In this document: positions 1-8,211 of the stretch, piece after piece
How the letters are laid out: each line of letters begins with the position of its first letter
Position numbering within the stretch: position 1 is the first letter of the stretch
The notes under the pieces: model-generated
Seen by the model: only the letters and a program-made list of their open reading frames with translations
Database searches by the model: none
What the model was told of the DNA's origin: nothing
NCBI GenBank assembly: GCA_028284635.1
Contig: JANQRJ010000019.1
Location: 34,842 to 98,841 of the forward strand
Source of the DNA: Pelagicoccus sp.
GTDB taxonomy: Bacteria > Verrucomicrobiota > Verrucomicrobiia > Opitutales > Opitutaceae
Direction: 5' to 3'
DNA: 64,000 bases
Made by a program: the position numbers and the translations under genes

Positions 1-2
1 AC

Positions 3-314
3 AACGGCGACAAGGACGATCCCACCGAAATCGACGGCAACCACAGCAATGCCAACCCCGTCGTCGGAAACACCAGCTATGACTACCGCACTTTCGACCT
101 CGACTCTGCGGAGATCGACGACCTCAAGGACGACAAGGAGATCAGCTTCAAAGTCGATGCCTCCAAAGGGGACACTTATCTCAAGGCCGTACGCCTCAAC
201 GTCACCACCAAGAAGCGTCCTACAACTACGATACCCGACGCAGGAGCCACTTCCCTCATGCTCGGCCTCGCGTTCCTCGGCCTCGCAGCAGCTCGCAAAC
301 GCTTCGCCAAGTAA
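3..314 (+). CDS. C-terminal part of a VPDSG-type sorted exoprotein (5' end outside window)
   Basis: The open frame enters from the left edge and ends at the TAA at 312-314. The visible 103 residues are polar and Asp/Lys-rich. They finish with a PEP-CTERM-like tripartite tail: the motif IPDAGATS, a hydrophobic helix (LMLGLAFLGLAAA) and a basic end (RKRFAK). This matches the VPDSG-CTERM sorting signal known from Verrucomicrobia, which targets proteins for export and anchoring or processing at the envelope by an exosortase-type system. The function of the body of the protein cannot be judged from this piece. A strong hairpin terminator follows 27 bases after the stop. Confidence 0.8.
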   Translation, partial: NGDKDDPTEIDGNHSNANPVVGNTSYDYRTFDLDSAEIDDLKDDKEISFKVDASKGDTYLKAVRLNVTTKKRPTTTIPDAGATSLMLGLAFLGLAAARKRFAK

Positions 315-746
315 GCGACTCACTCTCCCACCAACCAACTAGAAAAGGGACCGGCTTGAGCCGGTCCCTTTTCTGTTGCCCAGTAGACGCGAGCAGAATG
401 TGCGATTGGAAGTTGATGGGCATGCAAAACGATAGCCTACACGAAGTAGCCGAAGTCGACAGACTTTGGTCCTCTGGCCTATTCATCCAGACTTTCGTTC
501 GACCACCTACCCCTGCTTTATCAAGCGGTTCCCCAGCCAGAAATGTAGGGCCGGCGCCGCGTAAGTTCGATCTATTCTCCGCCCAGAAGCAATTGGGCGG
601 GACGCCCAATTGAGCATGCGAGACGCATGCGCTCCCCGAGGAAAAATTCGCTAAGCTTTAAAACGGCCCCGTGCGATAAACCGGATTCAAAAGTGCTTGC
701 GCGGATTTGGCGAATCGGCTTTCGTTTCGCCCTTTCCAACCGGAAC
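315..746. other. Intergenic stretch with three hairpins and no convincing gene
   Basis: Besides the terminator, it holds a half copy of a GTAGGGCCGGCGC repeat (about 545-560) whose full palindromic copy is at 15108-15210. Two adjacent perfect small palindromes follow: CAATTGGGCG/CGCCCAATTG at 590-612, and GCATGCG/CGCATGC at 614-630. Open frames here lack family resemblance, ribosome-binding sites and sensible composition. Confidence 0.5.
342..373 (+). terminator. Rho-independent-type hairpin after the sorted exoprotein gene
   Basis: A perfect 14-bp stem (342-355 with 360-373) encloses a 4-base loop. The arms begin with GAAAAGGGACC, so the right arm ends in CCCTTTTC, giving a T-run on both strands. 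It lies 27 bases after the TAA at 312-314. Confidence 0.85.
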
Positions 747-831
747 GCTCAGGTGGTGAAATTGGTAGACACGCTGTCTTCAGGCGGCAGTGCCGCAAGG
801 CATGGGGGTTCGAGTCCCCCCCTGAGCACCA
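747..831 (+). tRNA. tRNA-Leu (anticodon CAG)
   Basis: The 7-bp acceptor stem pairs GCTCAGG (747-753) with CCTGAGC (821-827), followed by the discriminator A and an encoded CCA (829-831). The anticodon arm CTGTC-TTCAGGC-GGCAG gives anticodon CAG, which decodes CUG. The long variable arm (about TGCCGCAAGGCA) is typical of a class II tRNA, and the T-arm contains GGTTCGAGTCC. The CCA end is genomically encoded. Confidence 0.96.
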
Positions 832-1310
832 GCCTTCGCTCGCAGCGCAGCGAGAGCCGAAGGCTGTCACGCCGGAGTCCCGCAAGGCGAAGGCGGACCT
901 AACGTTTCCACCCCAAAAGCCGCGAGACTTCCGCCTTCTTCTCGATACGGCGTGACGCGAACGGCTTGGCAAGCCAGCAATCTCCTCAGAGCGCCAGCCG
1001 AAAAGACCGGATCGCCACCCAACGGGATCGCACCACGAAGTTCGACGAAGCGAGGCCATTCCGAGCGAAGAAGGGATGCCGCAACGCGGTAGTCCGAAGG
1101 ACTTGAACCGTACCAGGTTCAATCCAATCCCCCCCGAGCACCACGCTTCGCCGGAACAAAGTGTAGGCAAAGCGTGCCCTGCGTAGCTTTGAGCGAAGCA
1201 TGGGCTAAACGGACGAGCGGCCTACCTAGGACCTGGTTGCTCTCCGCCAGAGGCAGTCACGCCGTAGACAAGACCGGATCGCCCAGCGAGATCGGACCGT
1301 GCATTTTGAA
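816..1310. repeat. tRNA-tail repeat tract downstream of tRNA-Leu
   Basis: The tRNA 3' end plus flank (CCCCCCTGAGCACCA then GCCTTCGCTC, about 816-842) recurs in decayed form at about 1125-1160 (CCCCCCCGAGCACCA then CGCTTCGCCG). The following element also recurs: AAGACCGGATCGCC appears near 1001 and again near 1271. A hairpin with arms AGCCTTCG/CGAAGGCT spans about 831-867. This suggests duplicated tRNA-tail units, or old integration junctions at the tRNA. No protein gene is supported in this tract. Confidence 0.55.
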
Positions 1311-1689
1311 GGAGGAAGCATCGCAACTGAAATTGGCTGCACGAGGCCTTCCACTGATCGACTCAAATCTAAGTACTTTCTCGCAAATCGACTTGGCACA
1401 ACACTCTCTCGCTTCTAGAATCGATCCCAAACCCCACCTTCAGCCCACACTCTTCAAACAACACGCAAAACTCTAGTGCCCGCCAAATTCATCGACAAAC
1501 GCCGCCGATCAAATTGTCCGCGTTAAAAGGACTTTCTTCGTCCAAACCATTATTTATATTTAAACACATATCGCCTAACGATCTGACCATCTGTCCTTTG
1601 ACAATCGCGAGAAAATGATCCAAAGCAAGGGTAATGCTTTATATCCTGCTTTCAGACACATACCCAGAACACTCTATATCAATTAAGTT
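1311..1689. other. Gene-free intergenic stretch becoming AT-rich toward 1690
   Basis: No reading frame with recognisable content was found. Base composition drops from GC-rich to clearly AT-rich from about 1540 onward, matching the following gene. A TTGACA hexamer lies at 1598-1603, but no convincing -10 element sits at normal spacing. Confidence 0.4.
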
Positions 1690-2577
1690 ATGAAACCCAA
1701 CGAAAGAGGAATCATATACCCCGATTTCTGTTACAAAGGTTTTTCAAACGAAAAATCATCAGGAGGTTCCATTTCCAACACCAGAAATCCAGCCCTCTTG
1801 CGGTATTTCTCACTATACTGGGACAAACTGGCTATAGTGACAGTAGGAAGGTACGGATTTAACATTGGTCGCGAGGAGCGATTACTAGCAAGTGCCGGAG
1901 TCTTGAGTGGAATTTATGGAGATGAACCTCCAAGAGAAGAACTTCATGGTTCAGAATACGGCAAACGAATGAACAAATCAATGGCGGATGCTTCCATTAC
2001 TCTAATGAATTCTGAAAAAGGCAAATGGGCAATACATCCTCTCGGAACTGACTTTCGCTTAAACGAAGATGACTCAATCGATTTATCTATTGCGGAGTTT
2101 GAATTGATCAGATGTCTCCCGGTCCCCAGCAGTGACACTCCAATTGATAGAGTACTAGATTTTAAAATTAAGAGAAACAGCGAGCTTTTGGCGCTAAGGG
2201 CATCGCTGGATGAATTATACTTGGAAATTGCGAATTCCAACGATGTCTCGAGGGCTAAATCCGTTCAAGTAACAAAACTTAAAATCGCCATTGAGAACCT
2301 GAATAAGGTGGCAAACGAAAATTGGAGTCAGCGAATACTCGCAAGTCGAAAGGTCGCAGTAAACCTCAAATCATCTAACCTGGCTTCGAGTACACTCTTT
2401 GGCAGTTCAGTAGCTATAGCTACCGAACCAATATATGGATTAATTGCAGGATCCTCAGCAGCTCTAGTCTCATCATTGAACATTAGTCTACAAATCTCTC
2501 CACAGCAAAAGGGCTTACAATGCGGATCCATTGACCTCTCGTATTTAGCATCACTACACAAAAGCGACCTTCTGTAG
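1690..2577 (+). CDS. DUF6236-like protein of unknown function, AT-rich island gene
   Basis: A 295-residue protein. Its opening (ERGIIYPDF), the segment with ALLRYFSLYWDKL, and the pattern 'LPVPSSDTP...ILDFK.KR..ELLALR..LDELY' resemble my memory of the DUF6236 family, which has no known activity and often sits in accessory or phage-related DNA. The C-terminal part has a long helical region, then a small-residue hydrophobic stretch (about 243-272) and no signal peptide. The gene is markedly more AT-rich than most neighbours, suggesting recent transfer. The ATG lacks a strong Shine-Dalgarno sequence. It appears to be a single-gene unit, 44 bases before the AsmA-like gene. Confidence 0.55.
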   Translation: MKPNERGIIYPDFCYKGFSNEKSSGGSISNTRNPALLRYFSLYWDKLAIVTVGRYGFNIGREERLLASAGVLSGIYGDEPPREELHGSEYGKRMNKSMADASITLMNSEKGKWAIHPLGTDFRLNEDDSIDLSIAEFELIRCLPVPSSDTPIDRVLDFKIKRNSELLALRASLDELYLEIANSNDVSRAKSVQVTKLKIAIENLNKVANENWSQRILASRKVAVNLKSSNLASSTLFGSSVAIATEPIYGLIAGSSAALVSSLNISLQISPQQKGLQCGSIDLSYLASLHKSDLL

Positions 2578-2621
2578 AAGTTCAACAGAGAGCCAGGTCT
2601 TAACTCTTTTAATCTGAAAAT

Positions 2622-3932
2622 ATGGAAGGCTTAATCGCAGCAGTAGCAGACTTTCTTCTCTTGCCCTTTATAACCGGCATCACGGCCTTGTGCGAATTGA
2701 TCGCTTCGCTCGTCAGCCTCGCACTGCAAGTCTTCTTTGGAAAGGCTGCGAAGTTTCCGAAGAAAAAGATCCAAGTTCCTCCCTCCGCCTTAAAGTGGAT
2801 ACGCCGCATAGTTCTCGGCTCCCTGGCTCTCTTCGCATCAGTCCTCCTCGTCATTAATTTCCTGTTTTTGGAGGAAAGCGTCCGCTTCGCAGCAAACAAG
2901 GTCGAAACTAAAACCGGATTCGAAATCCAGTACGACTCTGTCGAAGGCAACCTCTTCACCGGCAGCTTTGCCTTTACCGGCCTAGACCTGAGGCAAACCC
3001 TGCCCGACAAGCCTCAGCTCAATGTCCGAGCCCAGAGCATTGCTGCAAATCTGTCAGTCTCGGGCTTCATCTTTGGGGAGCGCGTCATCGACTCTGCCGC
3101 CGTTTCCCGAGCCACCATCCACCTGCAAACGCTTCCCGAGAAAAAGGAAGAGAAAAGAGGTTTCGGCTTCGCAGTCGCCTGGGGAGACAAAGGCCTCGAC
3201 GCAATAAACATATCGAAGTCGCCCCTGCTCAAGAGCCCGATCTTCGTCATCAAAGACCTAACGCTCGAAGAGGTAAGCATCCAAGTCGACGACCGCTCCT
3301 CCGAAACGCCTACCAGCTACGACATAGGGATTGACCAACTCCACGCCCAGCCCATACGGAGCCATTTCGCCATCTTCGATCTGCTCTTCCGCAGCAATCT
3401 CGACGGTACGCTCAACGGCTCCCGACTCGAAATCGTCAATACAGAAGAAAGCGGCCAGCGTCGCACCACGTGGGCGACCAGCGGCATTCCCGCCGCCACC
3501 CTCGCCTCCCTCGTCGGCGGACCCTTCCATCTCTTCGAAGCCGGGATCATCGACGTGGAAGTCTCCGACCAATGGGAGTCCGAAGATATCGAAAACCTAG
3601 AGCTCGACTGGAAGATAAGGGTTGCCGACGCCCAAGCCCGTCTCCCCGAAGGCACCCCAAAAGTCCTCAAACCCCTCGCCCAAGTCTGGGTCGACAACAT
3701 CAACGAGACCGAGAAAGACTGGGAATTCGGTTTTCAACTACAGCTCTCCGAAAGCCAATTCTACGGAGCCAGCAGTCTCAACGCCCAGCAGATCTGGCAA
3801 AACTCTATCCCCGTTTTCTTGCAGCAGGTCTCCGATCTCAGTGGCATCGAAGAATCCACCATAAAGGAGAAAACCAAGTCCGCTTTCGAAGCGTTCAAAG
3901 ACTATCTGGAGAAGAGGAAGGACAGAGAATAG
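2622..3932 (+). CDS. AsmA-like membrane-anchored protein
   Basis: A 436-residue protein. It has hydrophobic N-terminal segments (about 5-40), a basic loop (FPKKK), a transmembrane helix at about 60-82, and then a long beta-rich periplasmic region. Repeating phrases such as GFEIQYDSVEGNLFTGSFAF and the alternation of short strands resemble the start of AsmA/TamB-like proteins, which bridge the envelope and are thought to move lipid. It is much shorter than typical AsmA. It precedes the TPR membrane protein gene by one base, so the two are probably co-transcribed. The AsmA assignment is an inference from style, not from a diagnostic motif. Confidence 0.5.
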   Translation: MEGLIAAVADFLLLPFITGITALCELIASLVSLALQVFFGKAAKFPKKKIQVPPSALKWIRRIVLGSLALFASVLLVINFLFLEESVRFAANKVETKTGFEIQYDSVEGNLFTGSFAFTGLDLRQTLPDKPQLNVRAQSIAANLSVSGFIFGERVIDSAAVSRATIHLQTLPEKKEEKRGFGFAVAWGDKGLDAINISKSPLLKSPIFVIKDLTLEEVSIQVDDRSSETPTSYDIGIDQLHAQPIRSHFAIFDLLFRSNLDGTLNGSRLEIVNTEESGQRRTTWATSGIPAATLASLVGGPFHLFEAGIIDVEVSDQWESEDIENLELDWKIRVADAQARLPEGTPKVLKPLAQVWVDNINETEKDWEFGFQLQLSESQFYGASSLNAQQIWQNSIPVFLQQVSDLSGIEESTIKEKTKSAFEAFKDYLEKRKDRE

Positions 3933-3933
3933 T

Positions 3934-5355
3934 TTGATCTCCGATCCAGATACCTCCAACGCAAAGCAACAACCGTACCGCGTATCTGGCTATCGAATCG
4001 ATCGGATCGGAATCCACGATCGATATCTGCCGTGGCGGCATTTCGGCTTCTGGAAATACGCCCGCAGTGTCCGGTTGAAGCACGACTACAGCCGTTTGAC
4101 GCTGGTATTCATTTTCGAAGGTCGGAAAAGACCGCTGAAGATTCAGTTTTCCAATACCTTTAAAAATACACTCAAGGCAGCCAAGGTATTGGAACTAGGG
4201 CTAAGATTTTCATCCACCCTAGTGCTGGAACCGAATACCAGGAAGTTTCTCGAAAAAGTACTGGACTATCAGACGGCTGCTGAGGATCCAAGCAAAGCGG
4301 AGTCCCCTGAGCAGCGTCTGACAAAGGCTGAGCTTTTACTCGAAATAGATGAAACAAAAGCCGCTCGAAGGGAAGTAAAGAAACTGCTCGAAACAGGCGG
4401 CAAAGCCGAAGAAGAGGCACGCCTAATTCGTCTGCAGTCCTTCTTCATCGAAGGAGACGACATATTGGCGAAAGCCGAATACAACGAACTCGGGAAACGA
4501 TTTCCAGACAACCATCAAACGAAGATTCTATGGGCAATCTGGAACCTGTTAAGAGAGACCAACTCCGCCGAGTCCTATGCAAGAGAAGTGGTAAGGTCCA
4601 CGCCAAACCCTGGGGACAAAATTGAAGTCGAATCCCATCTCTCGCGTTTCCTCATCCGAAAACGTCGATACGACGAGGCCCTGACATTAGTCGAAAGACT
4701 GCTCGCCGACGAAACTGCTGAAGAGGTGGAAGCGATGACCTGGCTACAGGAAGCTAAGGCTGAAATCGAGAAACTCAAAACGGACGCGAAGTACAATCGT
4801 CAGCAAACATTCTGGCGGCCCCTTCGCAGGCGAGTTATGGCCTACGCCATTTTAGGGTTTATCGCCTTAGCTCTTTGCTGGCCAGCCATACGAGCAACGC
4901 CCCGGCTAATTGAGGGATTTTCAAATCTACGCGAACTCGAGCAACGCGGCCAACTCGCTCAAAGTGGCGAATTCAATCCCAAAACGAGCAACTTGGAATT
5001 GGGTTTCGTCAGACTCTCTTTCATATTCAGCCTTAGCGGGGACGACTCTAAAGATCCTGACACACCAAACTTCCACTCGCACTACGGAAACGTCGTGCTG
5101 AGAAAAAAAGCCGCCAAAGCGATTCTAGCAAATACGAAGAATCACTCCGTTGTCTATCTTCCAGAATCGCCTTTTACATGCACGATCTATCCCATCACAA
5201 AGGAAGTCTATATCGGCGTCTTCGCGAAATACATGTTGGCTTATTTTCCAGTCTTCACGCTTTTGCTCTTTTTCGCGTTCTACGGACTCAAGGACTTGTA
5301 CAATAAATATAGATACAGACAAAGACACTCTCCCTATGACAAAGGTGCTTCCTAG
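3934..5355 (+). CDS. TPR-type membrane protein of unknown function
   Basis: A 473-residue protein starting at a TTG one base after the preceding stop, which implies translational coupling. The first ~110 residues form a mixed alpha/beta domain. About 115-290 is a run of helical pairs typical of tetratricopeptide repeats (for example AEYNELGKRFPDNHQTKILWAIW). A transmembrane helix follows at about 303-320 (YAILGFIALALCWPAI), then a periplasmic segment, and a second transmembrane helix near the C-terminus (YFPVFTLLLFFAFYGL). No catalytic motif is visible. An ATG further in would remove the N-terminal domain, so TTG is preferred. The function is unknown; a scaffolding role next to the AsmA-like protein is possible. 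Confidence 0.6.
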   Translation: MISDPDTSNAKQQPYRVSGYRIDRIGIHDRYLPWRHFGFWKYARSVRLKHDYSRLTLVFIFEGRKRPLKIQFSNTFKNTLKAAKVLELGLRFSSTLVLEPNTRKFLEKVLDYQTAAEDPSKAESPEQRLTKAELLLEIDETKAARREVKKLLETGGKAEEEARLIRLQSFFIEGDDILAKAEYNELGKRFPDNHQTKILWAIWNLLRETNSAESYAREVVRSTPNPGDKIEVESHLSRFLIRKRRYDEALTLVERLLADETAEEVEAMTWLQEAKAEIEKLKTDAKYNRQQTFWRPLRRRVMAYAILGFIALALCWPAIRATPRLIEGFSNLRELEQRGQLAQSGEFNPKTSNLELGFVRLSFIFSLSGDDSKDPDTPNFHSHYGNVVLRKKAAKAILANTKNHSVVYLPESPFTCTIYPITKEVYIGVFAKYMLAYFPVFTLLLFFAFYGLKDLYNKYRYRQRHSPYDKGAS

Positions 5356-5506
5356 AATTCTCCTCCCACTAACGGTATTCGCAGCAGGCCGACACTCCAA
5401 CACCATTTCCGTCTTCGCGATCAACCCAGAGACCGGCAAGCTGACTTTCCAGAGAAAAAGCAGCATCAACCTCCCCAGTCCCATGTGCATCCTGCTTACG
5501 GAGTAG
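5336..5506 (+). pseudogene. C-terminal remnant of a 6-phosphogluconolactonase-type beta-propeller
   Basis: The frame through 5366-5506 encodes AAGRHSNTISVFAINPETG, KLTF, and then LPSPMCILL before a stop. This is the last blade and tail of the lactonase (COG2706) seven-bladed propeller family, whose members end with a pattern like 'N..S..I.VF.IDP.TGKLT...VPSPVC..F'. No matching upstream blades are present: the preceding DNA codes for the TPR membrane protein in another frame. I read it as a decayed 3' fragment left by a deletion, or as a recombination scar. Confidence 0.65.
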
Positions 5507-5541
5507 GGGCACTGATACGCCGAACGCGAAAAGAGACACAG

Positions 5542-6418
5542 ATGAAACTTCCTCTCCTTCTGGACGCCACATGGCCCATTCCAGACTGGCAGCAAGTAGA
5601 GCCAAACGAACCGGAATCAAATCCTGGCGAATTCTGGACATCAGTCGGGAGCGAGTGGATGACCTTGCTTGCGGAATTTTTGGGAGACCCCTACCAAATA
5701 ACGGAGTCACCCAGATTTTGGCTGATCGCCCCATACCCATCAAGACAAGCGATCAATCAGATAAAATGGTTGGAGGAAGCTCTAAATAAAATCGGGAAAT
5801 TTCTTGGTCCTTTGGGGCGCAAATCGCTAACCGGAAAATGCCCTGTGCTTATATTTGGAAACGATGAAGATTATTACAACTACATCGCCAATTATTATAA
5901 TGAAGGCGAATGGGCTACATCCGGTGGATGTTTATATTGATAGAGGTTATGGCCACTTCGCCATTCCAGAATCTTCGAATTACAATCTGCCAGCCGCTCT
6001 CGCCCATGAGTTGACTCATGCGCTGATAGCCAACCCAGAATTGCCGGAATGGGTAGAAGAAGGCCTCACTCAACTTTGCGAAGAAGCGATTGCAGGTCAC
6101 CTATCACTCGACTTCGAAACAATACGAGAACACATCGACAACTATTGGACCGAATCGACCATACAGAAATTTTGGAACGGCAGCGGCTTTAAATCTCCAG
6201 ACGAGGGGCAGACCCTCAGTTACCATCTATCACAACTTTTTGTATATCAGCTAATCAAGGATAGATCTCGATTCGACCGTTTTGCGCAAAACGCAAGGCG
6301 ATCGGACGCAGGCGAGAAAAGTTTGCTCAATGAATATGGACTATCGCTCCAAGACATTACCGAATCTGCGCTCGGAGAGGGAAATTGGGGCTACCGAGAG
6401 AAGCGTATCGCAAATTGA
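5542..6418 (+). pseudogene. HExxH zinc-protease-like gene broken by a frameshift
   Basis: Two overlapping frames encode parts of one protein. The first runs from ATG 5542 (MKLPLLLDATWPIPDW) to a stop at 5938-5940 and covers the N-terminal half. The second continues from about 5925 (VYIDRGYGHFAIPES) to TGA 6416-6418. Continuity is restored by removing one base at about 5923-5928, giving ...EWATSGG/VYIDRGYG. The second part carries HELTH (His codon at 6005) followed by PEWVEEGLTQLCEE, the usual gluzincin layout of HExxH plus a downstream Glu. The function would be a peptidase or an inactive relative. It could be a real pseudogene or a sequencing error; base quality is not visible. Confidence 0.7.
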
Positions 6419-6479
6419 TTCCCAGCGCTCAAGACCTACCTTCGATAGAAACCAAAACCGAAAGCAAGCGACCTCACCG

Positions 6480-7154
6480 ATGATCAAAGATTTCAGCGAA
6501 AACGGGTACACGCGCTTCAAAGCTGCAATTCCTCCGCAGCTGCTAAGCCGCTTACAAACTTCCGTCGAAGACCTCAGGCTGGAGCACTCCTTTTCCGGAG
6601 GCTTGCGAAGACTTACGACGCTGTCCGCATCACTAGCCCGCGCCATATCGGAGTGTTCACTGCAAAATATACTCGATCAGATCGATCTCCCAAGAGCCTT
6701 TCTAGTACGCTCTATCCTCTTCGATAAGACTCCCGACTCGAACTGGAAGGTCGCCTGGCACCAGGACACCAAAATTCCTGTTCGAGCGAGGCTCTCACGC
6801 GAAGGATTCACCGCTTGGAGCCTCAAAGACGGCATCCACCACGCTCAACCACCAAGCGAAGTTTTGGCAGGCATGAGAACTCTGCGTATCCATCTGGACC
6901 CTACTCCAGCCGAAAACGGGGCTCTCCGCGTCATCCCGGGTTCCCATCGCAACGGATTTCTCTCTTCCGAGGAGATTCGCAAGCTGGCCCGAGAGGAAGT
7001 TAGCTGCGAATGCGCCGCAAGGGATATTCTGGCTATGTCCCCTCTCCTTCTGCACGCCTCTAGCCCCTCACAAAAGGCGAACCATCGTCGAGTCATTCAC
7101 CTGGAATACGCCAACCAACCGCTTCCCGCTCCACTCGAATGGACTGCGGCCTAG
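6480..7154 (+). CDS. Phytanoyl-CoA dioxygenase (PhyH) family protein
   Basis: A 224-residue Fe(II)/2-oxoglutarate-dependent oxygenase of the PhyH type. The iron site is visible as WHQDTK (HxD) around residue 96-99 and a distal His in LLLHASSPS, followed by RRVIHLEY, which supplies the Arg expected to bind 2-oxoglutarate. ENGALRVIPGSHRNG is the classic PhyH strand-turn between them. The start at ATG 6480 (MIKDFSENGYTRF) is chosen because family members begin with a short 'F..NGY' segment; the frame opens earlier but that part is unlike the family. The gene lies 61 bases after the broken protease gene. The substrate is unknown. Confidence 0.85.
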   Translation: MIKDFSENGYTRFKAAIPPQLLSRLQTSVEDLRLEHSFSGGLRRLTTLSASLARAISECSLQNILDQIDLPRAFLVRSILFDKTPDSNWKVAWHQDTKIPVRARLSREGFTAWSLKDGIHHAQPPSEVLAGMRTLRIHLDPTPAENGALRVIPGSHRNGFLSSEEIRKLAREEVSCECAARDILAMSPLLLHASSPSQKANHRRVIHLEYANQPLPAPLEWTAA

Positions 7155-7177
7155 GAACCTAAAAACAAGCTTAAAGG

Positions 7178-7221
7178 TTGACTTCAGCTCATTAACTCTA
7201 AATTTTAGAGTTCTCTATAAA
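7178..7221 (+). promoter_or_regulatory. Putative promoter with a 19-bp palindromic operator
   Basis: A TTGACT hexamer (7178-7183) is followed by a perfect interrupted palindrome, AACTCTAA-ATT-TTAGAGTT (7194-7212), and TATAAA (7216-7221), just before the ATG at 7235. The -35 to -10 spacing is not canonical. The palindrome itself is clear and is a good candidate binding site for the winged-helix regulator encoded by the second gene of this pair. Confidence 0.5.
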
Positions 7222-7234
7222 ACCTCATTCAAAC

Positions 7235-7816
7235 ATGGAACACACACTCGAAGAAAACCTGGACTACGTTCGCGGCGCGATTCAGCGCCAACCCCAAACA
7301 ATGCCTTTGGCAGCGGCTTCCCTTTGGTCGGCCTACCTCATCGTCGGGCTGACTGCCATCGACCTCCGCGCCTGGTGGGCGCCTTGGTTCATGATGTTGG
7401 GAATGCCGACCGCCCTGGTAATCGATGCATTCATCCTTCGAACCGCGAGACGGAAGGAAGGCGTCGTCGGCTCGCGTGAAGTCATCATCGATATCTGGTC
7501 CAGCTTCGTATTCATCCTTGGATACATGATCGTGATCGGACTAGCGATGACCGGACGCCTTTCCTGGGAAGCCATGCATTCGATGATTGCCGTTATCGTC
7601 GGCACTCAAATCTACAATGGCGGCCTGACGATGCAGCGAGGGCTGAAGCCTTCCTTGAACCGCGTCATGCTGCTGGGCCTCCTCTATATGGCAGGCGCCA
7701 TAGCGATGGCATTCCAACCGCAATGGATTTGGACCTCGCTCGCCTGGATCACAGCAATCGTCTTCTTTTCCATGACTCCGCTCTTCGCTTCCAAAGGGAA
7801 AGCAAAGCATGCCTGA
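7235..7816 (+). CDS. Multi-pass membrane protein of unknown function
   Basis: A 193-residue protein with about six hydrophobic helices: around 23-41 and 47-66, 84-104, 111-128, 143-157 and 163-180. A short polar N-terminus (MEHTLEENLDYVRGAIQRQ) precedes the first helix. No enzymatic motif is seen. Its last 8 bases overlap the start of the winged-helix regulator gene, a pairing in which small membrane proteins are often controlled by their co-transcribed regulator. I do not recognise the family. Confidence 0.7.
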   Translation: MEHTLEENLDYVRGAIQRQPQTMPLAAASLWSAYLIVGLTAIDLRAWWAPWFMMLGMPTALVIDAFILRTARRKEGVVGSREVIIDIWSSFVFILGYMIVIGLAMTGRLSWEAMHSMIAVIVGTQIYNGGLTMQRGLKPSLNRVMLLGLLYMAGAIAMAFQPQWIWTSLAWITAIVFFSMTPLFASKGKAKHA

Positions 7817-8123
7817 GCCTTCCCCACTCGATCTAAACAGGCTGGACCCGCTGTTTCAGCACAAGTTTCGGCTGGGAGCCTGCGTCCTGCTGTCCAACGC
7901 CCAAGAGCTTTCCTTCGCAAACCTGAAGGAAAGTCTCGAAGCGACCGACGGCAATCTAGGAGCCCAGATGCGCAAACTCGAAGACAGCGCATACGTGAAA
8001 AGCCAAAAACAATTCATCGACCGCAAACCCATCACCACCTACGCCCTCACTGACAAAGGCTACGCGGCGATGGAAAGGCACCTCGAAGCGATGAAGGAGC
8101 TCATCAAAACTGCTCGGGGCTGA
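7809..8123 (+). CDS. Winged-helix transcriptional regulator (HTH_34 / PadR-MarR-like)
   Basis: A 104-residue one-domain regulator. The order is a helix (FQHKFRLGACVLL), a helix-turn-helix (SFANLKESLEATDGNLGAQMRKLEDSAYV) and the wing (KSQKQFIDRKPITTYALTDKGYAAMERHL), ending in a dimerisation helix. The phrase 'T.Y.LT.KG..A...HL..M' is typical of the winged-helix family PF13601, which represses its own operon in many bacteria. ATG 7809 lies inside the preceding gene, 8 bases before its end, indicating coupling. The palindrome at 7194-7212 is the likely operator. Confidence 0.85.
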   Translation: MPEPSPLDLNRLDPLFQHKFRLGACVLLSNAQELSFANLKESLEATDGNLGAQMRKLEDSAYVKSQKQFIDRKPITTYALTDKGYAAMERHLEAMKELIKTARG

Positions 8124-8211
8124 CTCCGTCCGCGAATGCGGGAGGAACGCCTAGAAAACTTTGACGCTCCCGGGCGGACGTGCCAGACACTCCTCGCGAA
8201 ACACCACAATC

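Noticed and set aside
1085..1160. Possible second tRNA gene with a CCCCCCCGAGCACCA end
   Set aside because: Only the 3' tail resembles a tRNA; no acceptor partner, D-arm or anticodon arm can be folded, so it is treated as a repeat of the tRNA-Leu end.
658..1170. Open frame of 170 codons on the minus strand
   Set aside because: It runs antisense through the tRNA-Leu gene and its repeat tails, and its sequence has no family pattern.
5150..5335. Upstream part of the open frame carrying the lactonase fragment
   Set aside because: This part overlaps the transmembrane C-terminus of the TPR protein gene in another frame and does not resemble propeller blades, so only the later codons are called a remnant.
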